Shown in pieces: positions 7,950 to 15,256 of a DNA stretch of 48,686 bases. How positions within the stretch are numbered: position 1 is the stretch's first letter; every line of letters starts with the position of its first letter. Made by a program: the position numbers and the translations under genes. The stretch comes from an uncultured Eubacteriales bacterium (lineage in GTDB: Bacteria > Bacillota > Clostridia > Oscillospirales > Acutalibacteraceae): positions 1-48,686 of the forward strand of contig CAKSHH010000018.1 of assembly GCA_934456435.1 (NCBI GenBank), written 5' to 3'. The notes under the pieces were generated by a model. It saw only the letters and a program-made list of their open reading frames with translations, was not told the origin of the DNA and did no database searches.

Positions 7950-9608
7950 TTATGCGTTTTTCATTGCCTTGAGTCTCTTCATAACGTCATTTTCTCCCCT
8001 GCCGAAATAATCGTGCAGACGCTTGTATTCGTCAAAGAGCTTGTTGTATATCTCAACATTCTCAGGTATCGGATAATAAACCTTATCCTTGACCTTGCCG
8101 AGAGCTGCCGCTCCGTCGTAAAGGCTGTCATAGCCGCCCTTGTCCGCACCTGCGGCACAGGCGCCGTAAATTGCGCTGCCGAGAGCGCCGCCCTGTTCAC
8201 AGTCGGCAATCTTAATCGGCATATTGATAACGTCGGCATAAATCTGCATCGTCATCGGGTCCTTCTGGCTGATTCCGCCTGCGGCATAGAACGAATTTAC
8301 ATCGACTCCGTACTCCTTGAAAACGTCAATAATCATTCTTGTACCGTAAGCCGTCGCCTCAATAAGGGCTCTGTAAATATCCTCAGGCTTGGTTCTGAGC
8401 GTCATTCCGAGAATCATGCCCGAAAGATCGGCGTCAACAAGCACCGAGCGCACACCGTTCCACCAGTCAAGCGCAACCAGTCCGCTTTCGCCGGGCTTTT
8501 TATTTTCGCACTTCTGTCTGAGAAGCTTATGTATGTTTATGCCCTTTTCCTGAGCCTCATCATAGTAGCTCTTCGGCAGGCAGTTATCAATAAACCAGCT
8601 GAAGTGATCTCCGACACAGCATTGACCTGCTTCGTATGCGTAAAGACCGGGAAGTATTCCGTCTGCAACAACACCGCTGATACCGGGAACGCGGATTTCC
8701 TCCTCGCTCAGGAGCATGTGACAGGTTGATGTGCCCATAATTGCAAGCATAGCGCCGGGCTTCGTGATTCCGACAGCAGGCACAAAAACGTGGGCGTCAA
8801 TGATAGGAACGGCAACCGCCGTACCCTCTTTGAGTCCCGTCATCTCAGCAAACTTTGCCGTTACCTCGCCCGCCTTTGAGCCGAGGGGAAGAATATCTCT
8901 TGAGAATTTCTCGTCAATGACGTGCTCCATTCGCGGGTCAAGAGCCTTGAAGAACTCGTCCGACGGGAAGCCCTCCTTCTTGTTCCACATACCCTTGTAT
9001 CCGGCACAGCAGGAATTGCGAATCTCGTGACCGCACATCTGCCATACGATCCAGTCGGCAGCCTCAATGAATCTGTCGGCCTCGTCGTATATTTCGGGAG
9101 CCTCGTCCAATATCTGCCAGAGCTTCGGAATAGCCCACTCAGACGAAATTTTGCCGCCGTAAAGCGAGAGCCAGTCCTGATTCATCTTTTCGGCTATCTC
9201 GTTAAGCTTGGTTGCCTGAGCCTGAGCTGCGTGATGCTTCCAGAGCTTGACATAGGCGTGCGGCTCATCCTTATATTTATCCATAAAGCAAAGCGGAGTA
9301 CCGTCCTTTTTGACCGGCATCACCGTGCAGGCGGTAAAGTCAAGACCGAGTCCGATAATGTCATCGGCGCTCACGCCGCTTTTCTTGATTACATCGGGAA
9401 TCGTCGTTGTGAGCACGTCGAGATAATCTTGAGGATCCTGAAGTGCCCAGTCCGCGCCCAGCTTCTTTCCGCTCGGCAGTTTTTCGTCCATAACGGAATG
9501 GGGGTAATCGAGAACCGACGTCGCCAATTCATCACCTGTTTTTACATCAACGAGCAGCGCTCTGCCCGAAAGAGTGCCGAAATCCACTCCGATTGCATAT
9601 TTTGCCAT
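7950..9608 (-). CDS. araB: FGGY-family carbohydrate kinase, ribulokinase-like
   Basis: 552 residues, close to the usual ribulokinase length. The N terminus AIGVDFGTLSGRALLVD is the ribulokinase-type ATPase fold signature, and later segments GLGLDFTACTVMP, MGTSTCHMLL and AAGGISQKDPMTMQIYADV fit the FGGY second domain. It would phosphorylate a ketopentose such as L-ribulose. The downstream partner is a 1-phosphate aldolase rather than the 4-epimerase expected for ribulose 5-phosphate, so the natural substrate may differ from L-ribulose. ATG at 9608 follows GGAGG. Confidence 0.88.
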   Translation of the reverse strand: MAKYAIGVDFGTLSGRALLVDVKTGDELATSVLDYPHSVMDEKLPSGKKLGADWALQDPQDYLDVLTTTIPDVIKKSGVSADDIIGLGLDFTACTVMPVKKDGTPLCFMDKYKDEPHAYVKLWKHHAAQAQATKLNEIAEKMNQDWLSLYGGKISSEWAIPKLWQILDEAPEIYDEADRFIEAADWIVWQMCGHEIRNSCCAGYKGMWNKKEGFPSDEFFKALDPRMEHVIDEKFSRDILPLGSKAGEVTAKFAEMTGLKEGTAVAVPIIDAHVFVPAVGITKPGAMLAIMGTSTCHMLLSEEEIRVPGISGVVADGILPGLYAYEAGQCCVGDHFSWFIDNCLPKSYYDEAQEKGINIHKLLRQKCENKKPGESGLVALDWWNGVRSVLVDADLSGMILGMTLRTKPEDIYRALIEATAYGTRMIIDVFKEYGVDVNSFYAAGGISQKDPMTMQIYADVINMPIKIADCEQGGALGSAIYGACAAGADKGGYDSLYDGAAALGKVKDKVYYPIPENVEIYNKLFDEYKRLHDYFGRGENDVMKRLKAMKNA

Positions 9609-9646
9609 AATAAGCCTCCGTTTCAGTTATGTGACCGCAAATTACT

Positions 9647-10186
9647 TCACGCAAGAAGCAACGCGACAATGTTTGAATAAATGTTTACAGGGTCGGCAAG
9701 GAATCTCTCCTTGACCGCCAGCGCCTGATCGTAATCGGCGACAAAAAGCTTGACACTCATAATTTCATCGTCCGCGTCAACCACCGAGAGAATCACGTTG
9801 CAGCCCTTTTCAACTCTTTCGATTTCAATTTTGTTTTCGCGCTCACGTCTGAGACGTGTTTGCAGGCGAACGGCTGTGTTGAACGCTTTTTCTCTCACCG
9901 TGTACGGGATATCGTGCTCCAGCGTCTCGGAATTTTCACGTCCCTTTTCGGTGATTATCAGCTCATTGTCCTCGATTTTTATATTTCCGTTGTCAACAAG
10001 CTCACAAAGAGCCTGGCTCATTTCAAAGTAATTGGCGATTTCCTCGCCGCAGATTATTTCGTCAAGCTGTTCCCTTGTCAGCGGAGTATCAAGACGGCTG
10101 AGGAGATAACCTATCAGTATCTTTATCTCGTTCTTAGTCCTGAGACCGCCCAGCTCAACGCCCTCGCTGAAGGAATCGTATTCCAT
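9647..10186 (-). CDS. DUF4364 family protein
   Basis: A 179-residue protein starting MEYDSFSEGVELGGLR. The first half looks like a winged helix: EIKILIGYLLSRLDTPLTRE then ICGEEIANYFEMSQALCEL and a GNIKIEDNELIITEKG wing. The second half is mixed alpha/beta. DUF4364 proteins are common in Clostridia and are thought to be DNA-binding, but the function is not established. The ATG at 10186 was chosen over the in-frame codon at 10219 because of the AGGAGG eight bases upstream. It lies between the PHP gene (13-base gap) and the kinase gene and probably shares their transcript. Confidence 0.85.
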   Translation of the reverse strand: MEYDSFSEGVELGGLRTKNEIKILIGYLLSRLDTPLTREQLDEIICGEEIANYFEMSQALCELVDNGNIKIEDNELIITEKGRENSETLEHDIPYTVREKAFNTAVRLQTRLRRERENKIEIERVEKGCNVILSVVDADDEIMSVKLFVADYDQALAVKERFLADPVNIYSNIVALLLA

Positions 10187-10199
10187 AGCCGAAGCCTCC

Positions 10200-11012
10200 T
10201 TATTCAATGGGAATCTCAACGGGCTGCCTGTGCCTGAATATCAGCACGCTGTCAAAGCCGCAGTTCTTCGCAATCTGCATGCCCTGCTCGATTCCGGCGC
10301 CCATGTGCTCAACAAAGTGAGAGTCCGAACCGACCGTGACGTGCTTGCCGCCGAGCTCCTTGAAGCGGCGGACATAGCTTTCGTCGGGCAGGGTTCTGCC
10401 GATGGGCTGTCTGAGTCCCGATGTATTGATTTCAAGCGGCTTGTCCTTTTCAACAAGCAGGCTGAAAATTTCGTCGATATCTTTTTGATATCTCGTCATA
10501 TCAACGTCAATGTGATGCTCGCCGATTATGTAGCGCAAAGGATATGTAAGGTGAGCAAACGTGTCGAACTTCGCCCACTCGGCAAGTCCCTTCATCTCTC
10601 GGAAATAATCGTCAAGAAGCGGATATACGTTGTCCTTTGTGTAGTCAAGCTCGCAAAAATCGGGAGTTTTGCGAAGATTATGTATCGAACCGATAACTAT
10701 GTCGTAATCCTTGGAAGCAATCAGAGCTTCACTCTCCGCAAGGTCGTAGGTGGGCTCGCCCATCTCAACTCCGACGCAAACCTCAATTCTGTCCTTATAC
10801 TGCTCCTTTGCTCTGAGAATGTCAACAAATGCTTCGTCGGCTGTCTTGTCAAAACTGTTCTGACGGAAGAGATCCATTTCGACGTGATCCGTAAATGCGA
10901 CGATCTTGATGCCCTTTTCGATTGAGCTTTCAATCATCTCGTCAACAGAATAATGTCCGTCAAAGGAATGTATCGTGTGTGCATGCATATCAACAATATT
11001 TTTAAAGTGCAT
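10200..11012 (-). CDS. PHP-domain phosphoesterase, histidinol-phosphatase (HisJ) family
   Basis: 270 residues. PHP metal motifs are visible: DMHAHTIHSFDGH near the N terminus, FTDHVEMD, IGSIHNL, FDTFAHLTYP and a C-terminal GSDSHFVEHMG. The family hydrolyses phosphomonoesters such as histidinol phosphate. No histidine genes are nearby, so the substrate is open. The start at 11012 follows GAGGT; the in-frame codon at 11039 lacks one. First gene of a likely four-gene operon ending with the aldolase, with a promoter at 11068-11097. Confidence 0.85.
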   Translation of the reverse strand: MHFKNIVDMHAHTIHSFDGHYSVDEMIESSIEKGIKIVAFTDHVEMDLFRQNSFDKTADEAFVDILRAKEQYKDRIEVCVGVEMGEPTYDLAESEALIASKDYDIVIGSIHNLRKTPDFCELDYTKDNVYPLLDDYFREMKGLAEWAKFDTFAHLTYPLRYIIGEHHIDVDMTRYQKDIDEIFSLLVEKDKPLEINTSGLRQPIGRTLPDESYVRRFKELGGKHVTVGSDSHFVEHMGAGIEQGMQIAKNCGFDSVLIFRHRQPVEIPIE

Positions 11013-11067
11013 TTTTATACCTCGGTCTTCGGGGCGCACCCAAACTGCCCCAATATATTCTCTGTAA

Positions 11068-11097
11068 ATTTTATCACAAAGAGTTATATACTGTCAA
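11068..11097 (-). promoter_or_regulatory. Promoter of the PHP-DUF4364-kinase-aldolase operon
   Basis: Minus-strand TTGACA (11092-11097), 18-base spacer and TAAAAT (11068-11073), about 55 bases before the PHP start codon. Confidence 0.7.
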
Positions 11098-11104
11098 CCG
11101 TTAT

Positions 11105-11147
11105 TTAATGCAATGCCGCACAATTTGGGTATGCGGTATTACCTTAA
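11105..11147. repeat. Short TTAA-ended inverted-repeat element
   Basis: A 43-base sequence beginning TTAATGCAATGCCGCACAAT and ending TATGCGGTATTACCTTAA. Its ends match those of the 170-base element at 40579-40748. It keeps only the termini, as if the interior had been lost. It lies just upstream of the promoter at 11068-11097. Confidence 0.65.
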
Positions 11148-11171
11148 CGTTTGAACACTTCTTTCGCAAAT

Positions 11172-11209
11172 AAAAAAGTCTGCAAGCCGACATCAGCCGA
11201 CCTGCAGAC
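11172..11209 (-). terminator. Terminator after the 80-residue membrane protein gene
   Basis: Inverted arms GTCTGCA (11178-11184) and TGCAGAC (11203-11209) with six A on the left, which give a U-run on the minus-strand RNA. About 30 bases after the stop at 11241. Confidence 0.7.
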
Positions 11210-11240
11210 GGGTGTATTATTGTAAAAATCTGAAAGCGGA

Positions 11241-11483
11241 TTACGCAACATAGCGATAGATCTGCGCCTTTCTCTGCTGTTCCTCTCTCCTGCGGCGAGC
11301 CTGAACCGCAGCCTTCTTCTTTGCGATTGCCTTTTTGCGCCTGCGGATATATATCCTCTTGGCTATCATACGAATAATTTTATCTTCAAAGGCAATGAAT
11401 TTCTGCTCATGCAGTACACCGTATACAACAAATATTACTGCCGCTATCTCAAATAAAGTTCTGATTGCAAATGCTGCTGTCAT
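11241..11483 (-). CDS. Small single-pass membrane protein with basic tail
   Basis: 80 residues: an N-terminal hydrophobic helix (about 4-24, AIRTLFEIAAVIFVVYGVL) followed by an amphipathic segment EQKFIAFEDKIIRMI and a very basic tail (RIYIRRRKKAIAKKK, RRRREEQQRK). No family is recognised. It has its own AGGAGG ribosome site, promoter and terminator, which supports a real gene. The promoter region carries a LexA-like box, which suggests damage-induced expression. By analogy with YneA/SulA-type small SOS proteins it could affect cell division, but no sequence similarity to them was seen. Confidence 0.75.
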   Translation of the reverse strand: MTAAFAIRTLFEIAAVIFVVYGVLHEQKFIAFEDKIIRMIAKRIYIRRRKKAIAKKKAAVQARRRREEQQRKAQIYRYVA

Positions 11484-11506
11484 AATAAAAACCTCCTGAT
11501 ATCAAC

Positions 11507-11531
11507 CGAACGTTTCCCGAACGTTTGTTCT
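11507..11531. promoter_or_regulatory. LexA-like SOS box
   Basis: Read on the minus strand, AGAACAAACGTTCG (11518-11531) fits the Gram-positive SOS consensus core GAAC-N4-GTTC, and CGAACGTTTCCCGAACG (11507-11523) adds a second GAACG half site. The box lies just downstream of the -10, where a repressor would block transcription. A weaker CGAACATTTGTG-like half site lies upstream of the -35 (about 11571-11582). Confidence 0.65.
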
Positions 11532-11542
11532 TTACGAGTTCT

Positions 11543-11570
11543 ATTATAGCAGGTTTTTTTGATTTGTCAA
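11543..11570 (-). promoter_or_regulatory. Promoter of the small membrane protein gene
   Basis: Minus-strand TTGACA (11565-11570), 16-base spacer, TATAAT (11543-11548). Both hexamers are consensus, so the promoter should be strong unless repressed at the adjacent LexA-like box. Confidence 0.8.
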
Positions 11571-11617
11571 CACAAATGTTCGATTATTTTTGCTTTTTCA
11601 GTCCCTTTGCAAGGACT

Positions 11618-12619
11618 TTACACCATTATTTTTGAATTTTCTGCAAAAATTTGGTTATCAAGCGTTCCGTCGGCAAAATATTCGCTTATATTTTCGAGCG
11701 TTGTAGACGCAATATTTGTCAGCGCCTCCCCTGTCAGAAAGCCCTGGTGCGATGTTACTATCACGTTCGGCAGACAAATAAGACGTGTGAGAATATCGTC
11801 CTTGACTATGGTTGATGAGTTGTCCTCATAGAAAAGCTCGGATTCCTCTTCATAAACATCAAGGCACGCTCCGCCGATTTTTTCGTTCAGCAAGCCGTAA
11901 AGCAAGGCCTCGCTGTCAATAAGCGCACCTCTTGAGGTGTTGACAATAAACACGCCGCTTTTCATTTTGTCAATGCTCTTGGCATTTATGATATGCCGCG
12001 TTGACGGATTGAGCGGACAATGAAGCGAAATCACGTCGGACTGCTTCAGCAGAGTGTCCATATCCACATATTCCGCCTTTTCGCTGCTCTCAAAAACATC
12101 AAACGCCAGCACTCTCATTCCGAAACCGCGGCATATATCAATGAAAGCCGAGCCGATTTTTCCCGTGCCGACAACTCCGACGGTTTTACCGTGCAAATCA
12201 AATCCGGTCATTCCGTTGAGACTGAAATTAAAATCCCTTGTTCTGAGGAACGCCTTGTGGACTCTTCGGTTCAAGGTCAGAAGCAGAGCCATTGCGTGCT
12301 CGGCAACGGCATGCGGCGAATACGCAGGTACCCTGACAACAGGAATTTTTCCGTCGGCATATCTGACGTCAACGTTGTTATAGCCTGCACAGCGCATGGC
12401 AATGAGACGCACGCCGAGCTTTTGCAAGGCATTGATTGTCGGCGCGGAAACATCGTCGTTGACAAATGCACAAACGGCGTCCGAGCCCTCGGCAAGCTTC
12501 GCCGTCCTCGCGCTGAGCTTCGTTTCAAAGTAATTTATCGTGAATCCGTACTGCTCGTTGATTAAATTAAAATATTCTCTGTCATACGGCTTTGTATCAT
12601 AAAAGCTGATCGTTATCAT
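11618..12619 (-). CDS. ldhA: D-2-hydroxyacid dehydrogenase, D-lactate dehydrogenase type
   Basis: 333 residues, normal for fermentative D-LDH. Rossmann motif VGVVGTGKIGSAF, the catalytic Arg in VNTSRGALIDSEAL, Glu in DVYEEES and the catalytic His in VTSHQGFLT are visible. It reduces pyruvate to D-lactate with NADH in the cytosol, regenerating NAD during fermentation. Related 2-hydroxyacid dehydrogenases could have other substrates. The ATG follows GGAGGG. That ribosome site lies inside the loop of a 12-base inverted repeat (12601-12657) whose downstream arm covers the first codons, an unusual arrangement that may control translation. Confidence 0.9.
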   Translation of the reverse strand: MITISFYDTKPYDREYFNLINEQYGFTINYFETKLSARTAKLAEGSDAVCAFVNDDVSAPTINALQKLGVRLIAMRCAGYNNVDVRYADGKIPVVRVPAYSPHAVAEHAMALLLTLNRRVHKAFLRTRDFNFSLNGMTGFDLHGKTVGVVGTGKIGSAFIDICRGFGMRVLAFDVFESSEKAEYVDMDTLLKQSDVISLHCPLNPSTRHIINAKSIDKMKSGVFIVNTSRGALIDSEALLYGLLNEKIGGACLDVYEEESELFYEDNSSTIVKDDILTRLICLPNVIVTSHQGFLTGEALTNIASTTLENISEYFADGTLDNQIFAENSKIMV

Positions 12620-12657
12620 ATAACTCCCTCCGGAATTAGGATAAGCGATCAGCTTTT
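12601..12657 (-). promoter_or_regulatory. Inverted repeat enclosing the ldhA ribosome site
   Basis: Perfect 12-base arms AAAAGCTGATCG and CGATCAGCTTTT, plus a further 4 bp (TATC/GATA) inside an asymmetric bulge. In the minus-strand RNA the loop exposes the GGAGGG ribosome site while the stem includes part of the start codon and codons 3-6. Only four U follow, so it is a poor intrinsic terminator for the upstream nucleoside phosphorylase gene. Confidence 0.6.
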
Positions 12658-12700
12658 ATTTATTCATTTTTCAGACAACACAACAAAATTTGTACGGTAT

Positions 12701-13999
12701 TCAAATTATTTTGTAAATGAGCTGCTGCTCCTGCGGTCTGTCGCTTCCGAATGTAAAAGCGTCGAGAAAATCACGCTTGGCTTCTTCGATTTTAGTTTCA
12801 TCATCGGTACAGAACACCGCCAGCGTTTCACCCTTGCGGACATAATCGCCCGTTTTCTTTTTGAGTATAATTCCCGCGCTCGGATCAATCGGGTCGCCCT
12901 TTTTCTCACGTCCTGCTCCGAGAATCACGGAGGCAACACCGATTTTTTCAGCATCGGTGTGTTCAATAAAGCCATCGCACTCTAAAACCGCTTCAACCGT
13001 AAACTTCGGCTGTTTAAAAAGCGAATAATCGTCGATCACATCGGCATTGCCGCCCTGAGCGACTATCATTTCGCGCAGCTTGCCGAGCGCCGAGCCGTCA
13101 TCTATTGCACCCTTTGCCATACGATAACACTCTTCACCGCCCATGCCGGTCACCTGGCAGAGCATCTGGACCGCGAGGGTCAGACAAACCTCCGTCAAAT
13201 CAGGCTCGCCATTTCCTTTGAGTGTTTCTATTGCTTCAATAACCTCAAGCGAGTTGCCGACCGCGCTGCCTAACGGAATATCCATATTAGTAATCACGGC
13301 TGTAACTTTCCTGCCTGCCGCCTTGCCTATCGAGACCATTTCCTTTGCCAGCGTTTCGGATTCTTCGACCGTTTTCATAAATGCGCCGCTTCCGGTCTTG
13401 ACGTCGAGGACGATTCCCCTTGAACCTGCGGCAAGCTTTTTGCTCATTATGCTTGAAGCAATCAGCGGTACACTTTCGACCGTAGCCGTAACGTCGCGCA
13501 GAGCGTAAAGCTTTTTGTCTGCCGGCGCAAGCTCGCCCGTCTGACCGACAATGCAGAGCCCGATATCATTGACTTGCTTTATAAAATCATCGGGCATAAG
13601 CTCCGTTTTGAAGCCCGGAATCGACTCAAGCTTATCGACGGTACCGCCCGTGTGGCCGAGACCTCTGCCCGACATCTTTGCGACCTTGCCGCCGCACGCC
13701 GCAACAATCGGCGCAACAATAAGCGAGGTTTTGTCGCCGACTCCGCCCGTGCTGTGCTTATCAACGGTGAAGCCGTCAATACCGCTGAGGTCAATTTGAT
13801 CGCCCGACTCCGCCATTGCAAGCGTCAGCGCCGACGTTTCCTTTGCCGTCATACCGCGGAAATATACAGCCATACAGAAAGCCGCCGCCTGATAATCGGG
13901 AATACTTCCGTCGGTATAGCCCTTGACGAAAAACTCAATTTCCTCGCAGCTCAGCTCACCGCCGTTGCGTTTTTTATGAATAATATCGTACATTCTCAT
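12701..13999 (-). CDS. pdp: Pyrimidine-nucleoside phosphorylase
   Basis: 432 residues with the thymidine/pyrimidine phosphorylase signature: KHSTGGVGDKTSL, SGRGLGHTGGTVDKLESI, DVKTGSGAFMK and the C-terminal lysine-rich swivel domain (KKKTGDYVRKGETLAV). It cleaves uridine and thymidine with phosphate to free base and (deoxy)ribose 1-phosphate, in nucleoside salvage. The AlphaBeta domain order and length fit the family. The start at 13999 follows GGAG; the stop of the preceding membrane gene is only 18 bases upstream, so they may be cotranscribed. Confidence 0.95.
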   Translation of the reverse strand: MRMYDIIHKKRNGGELSCEEIEFFVKGYTDGSIPDYQAAAFCMAVYFRGMTAKETSALTLAMAESGDQIDLSGIDGFTVDKHSTGGVGDKTSLIVAPIVAACGGKVAKMSGRGLGHTGGTVDKLESIPGFKTELMPDDFIKQVNDIGLCIVGQTGELAPADKKLYALRDVTATVESVPLIASSIMSKKLAAGSRGIVLDVKTGSGAFMKTVEESETLAKEMVSIGKAAGRKVTAVITNMDIPLGSAVGNSLEVIEAIETLKGNGEPDLTEVCLTLAVQMLCQVTGMGGEECYRMAKGAIDDGSALGKLREMIVAQGGNADVIDDYSLFKQPKFTVEAVLECDGFIEHTDAEKIGVASVILGAGREKKGDPIDPSAGIILKKKTGDYVRKGETLAVFCTDDETKIEEAKRDFLDAFTFGSDRPQEQQLIYKII

Positions 14000-14017
14000 A
14001 GTTGGTCTCCAAAATCT

Positions 14018-15070
14018 TTAAGCCGTTTGAATAGTGGATATGTATTTGTCAATTTTATCGTTCTGAATTTTTGAAAAGTCCTTTTCGCTTAAGAACTCAA
14101 TGATATAGACCTTTTCGCCTACAGTTTTTAAGCAGAAAATGCCGTAAACATCTTCATTTTCAACCGTATACTTCATTTTCAAGGTTTTCATACCGCTCGG
14201 CAGCGAGGAAAGCCATTCTCCGTTTCTTTCGAGCCTTTCGCCGTCATACCGCGCCTGTATATCCTGCGCGAACACTTCGACGATCTGATAAATCGAACCG
14301 ATCCCGCCGCACTCATATACATCCGAAAATTCATCAAGCCGATAGTTATAAATATTAACCTGCAATTTTTCGTATGAAGAAGAAACGCTGTACCAATCGC
14401 TGTCCTCCTCGTACTCACGATAGCTTTTGTTGAGCTCGACTGTACAGCCGTCAAAGCTTGCTTTTGAAGGTGTTGAAAAGAACGTAAAATGAGCCGCAAT
14501 AATCGCAATTACAATCACCGCCGCAACCGCCTTAAATGCCGCGGCATCGGAACGTTCTCCTCGCCTGCTCTCAACAGGCAGGCCCGTCTTTTGCTGAAGA
14601 AAGCTCAAGAAAGCCGGAACAGGTAATGAACTCTCAATCTCATCATTCGGGAAAAAATAGATTACTCTTTTCCTTAAAATAATGAATACACCTTTTTCCT
14701 CTTTCGTTATATTACTAAGAAGAGAATACTTGATTTCGGAACGAACAACACCGTTATCAATAACCATATTCTCCTCTTCAAACGAAATTCTTATACATTT
14801 ATTCTTCCTTTTAATTCTTCGGTAAGCCGCCAAAGCTCTTATGCTGTCATAGAAGATGAGAAAAAGCACTAAAAGAATCGCAACCAAAAGGTCGGCTAAT
14901 GAAAAATGCCAAAAGCTCATTGTCAAAAGAGAACACGAACATATAAAAACGATAATAAAGGCAGTAATAAATATTTTACTTTTTCTGTGTGCAAACAGAT
15001 AAGTTTCTCTCAGTTCTTTGAGAGTAATATTGTCCTTTGAGCGTATAAGCTCTATTTTATTTTCTTCCAT
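14018..15070 (-). CDS. Membrane protein of unknown function, YcxB-like N-terminal part
   Basis: 350 residues. Two adjacent transmembrane helices (about 33-75, FITAFIIVFICSCSLLTM and DLLVAILLVLFLIFY) are followed by a beta-rich cytoplasmic part with IKYSLLSNITKEEKGVFIIL and VIYFFPNDE, typical of YcxB-type proteins. A third membrane segment (AAVIVIAIIAAHFTFF) leads to an extracytoplasmic C-terminal domain of about 130 residues. Function unknown. The start at 15070 follows AGGAGGG; the upstream extension to 15238 would run through the promoter region and is rejected. It is divergent from the lipase-like gene. Confidence 0.7.
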   Translation of the reverse strand: MEENKIELIRSKDNITLKELRETYLFAHRKSKIFITAFIIVFICSCSLLTMSFWHFSLADLLVAILLVLFLIFYDSIRALAAYRRIKRKNKCIRISFEEENMVIDNGVVRSEIKYSLLSNITKEEKGVFIILRKRVIYFFPNDEIESSLPVPAFLSFLQQKTGLPVESRRGERSDAAAFKAVAAVIVIAIIAAHFTFFSTPSKASFDGCTVELNKSYREYEEDSDWYSVSSSYEKLQVNIYNYRLDEFSDVYECGGIGSIYQIVEVFAQDIQARYDGERLERNGEWLSSLPSGMKTLKMKYTVENEDVYGIFCLKTVGEKVYIIEFLSEKDFSKIQNDKIDKYISTIQTA

Positions 15071-15205
15071 TCCTTTTCCCTCCTTTTTAACAGAATAACA
15101 TACGTCAAGATTTTTTGCAAGAAAACCGAGCACAAATTTTCTTTGCCAAGAAATGTTACATTTATCCGATAATGTAAGCCAAAGAAAAAAATCGTCATTT
15201 TGATA

Positions 15206-15234
15206 ATTGAATTTATTTGCACAATAAATTATAA
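15206..15234 (+). promoter_or_regulatory. Promoter of the lipase-like gene
   Basis: TTGAAT (15206-15211), 17-base spacer, TATAAT (15229-15234), about 22 bases before the start codon, with AAGGAG between. Confidence 0.7.
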
Positions 15235-15256
15235 TCAATAAAAAGGAGTGGGGATA

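Noticed and set aside
12601..12657. Rex or other redox operator before ldhA
   Set aside because: The arms do not fit the TTGTTAA...TTAACAA type; the position over the ribosome site suits an RNA hairpin better.
15248..15256. GTG start for the lipase-like gene
   Set aside because: It overlaps the ribosome site; the ATG nine bases later starts a normal signal peptide.
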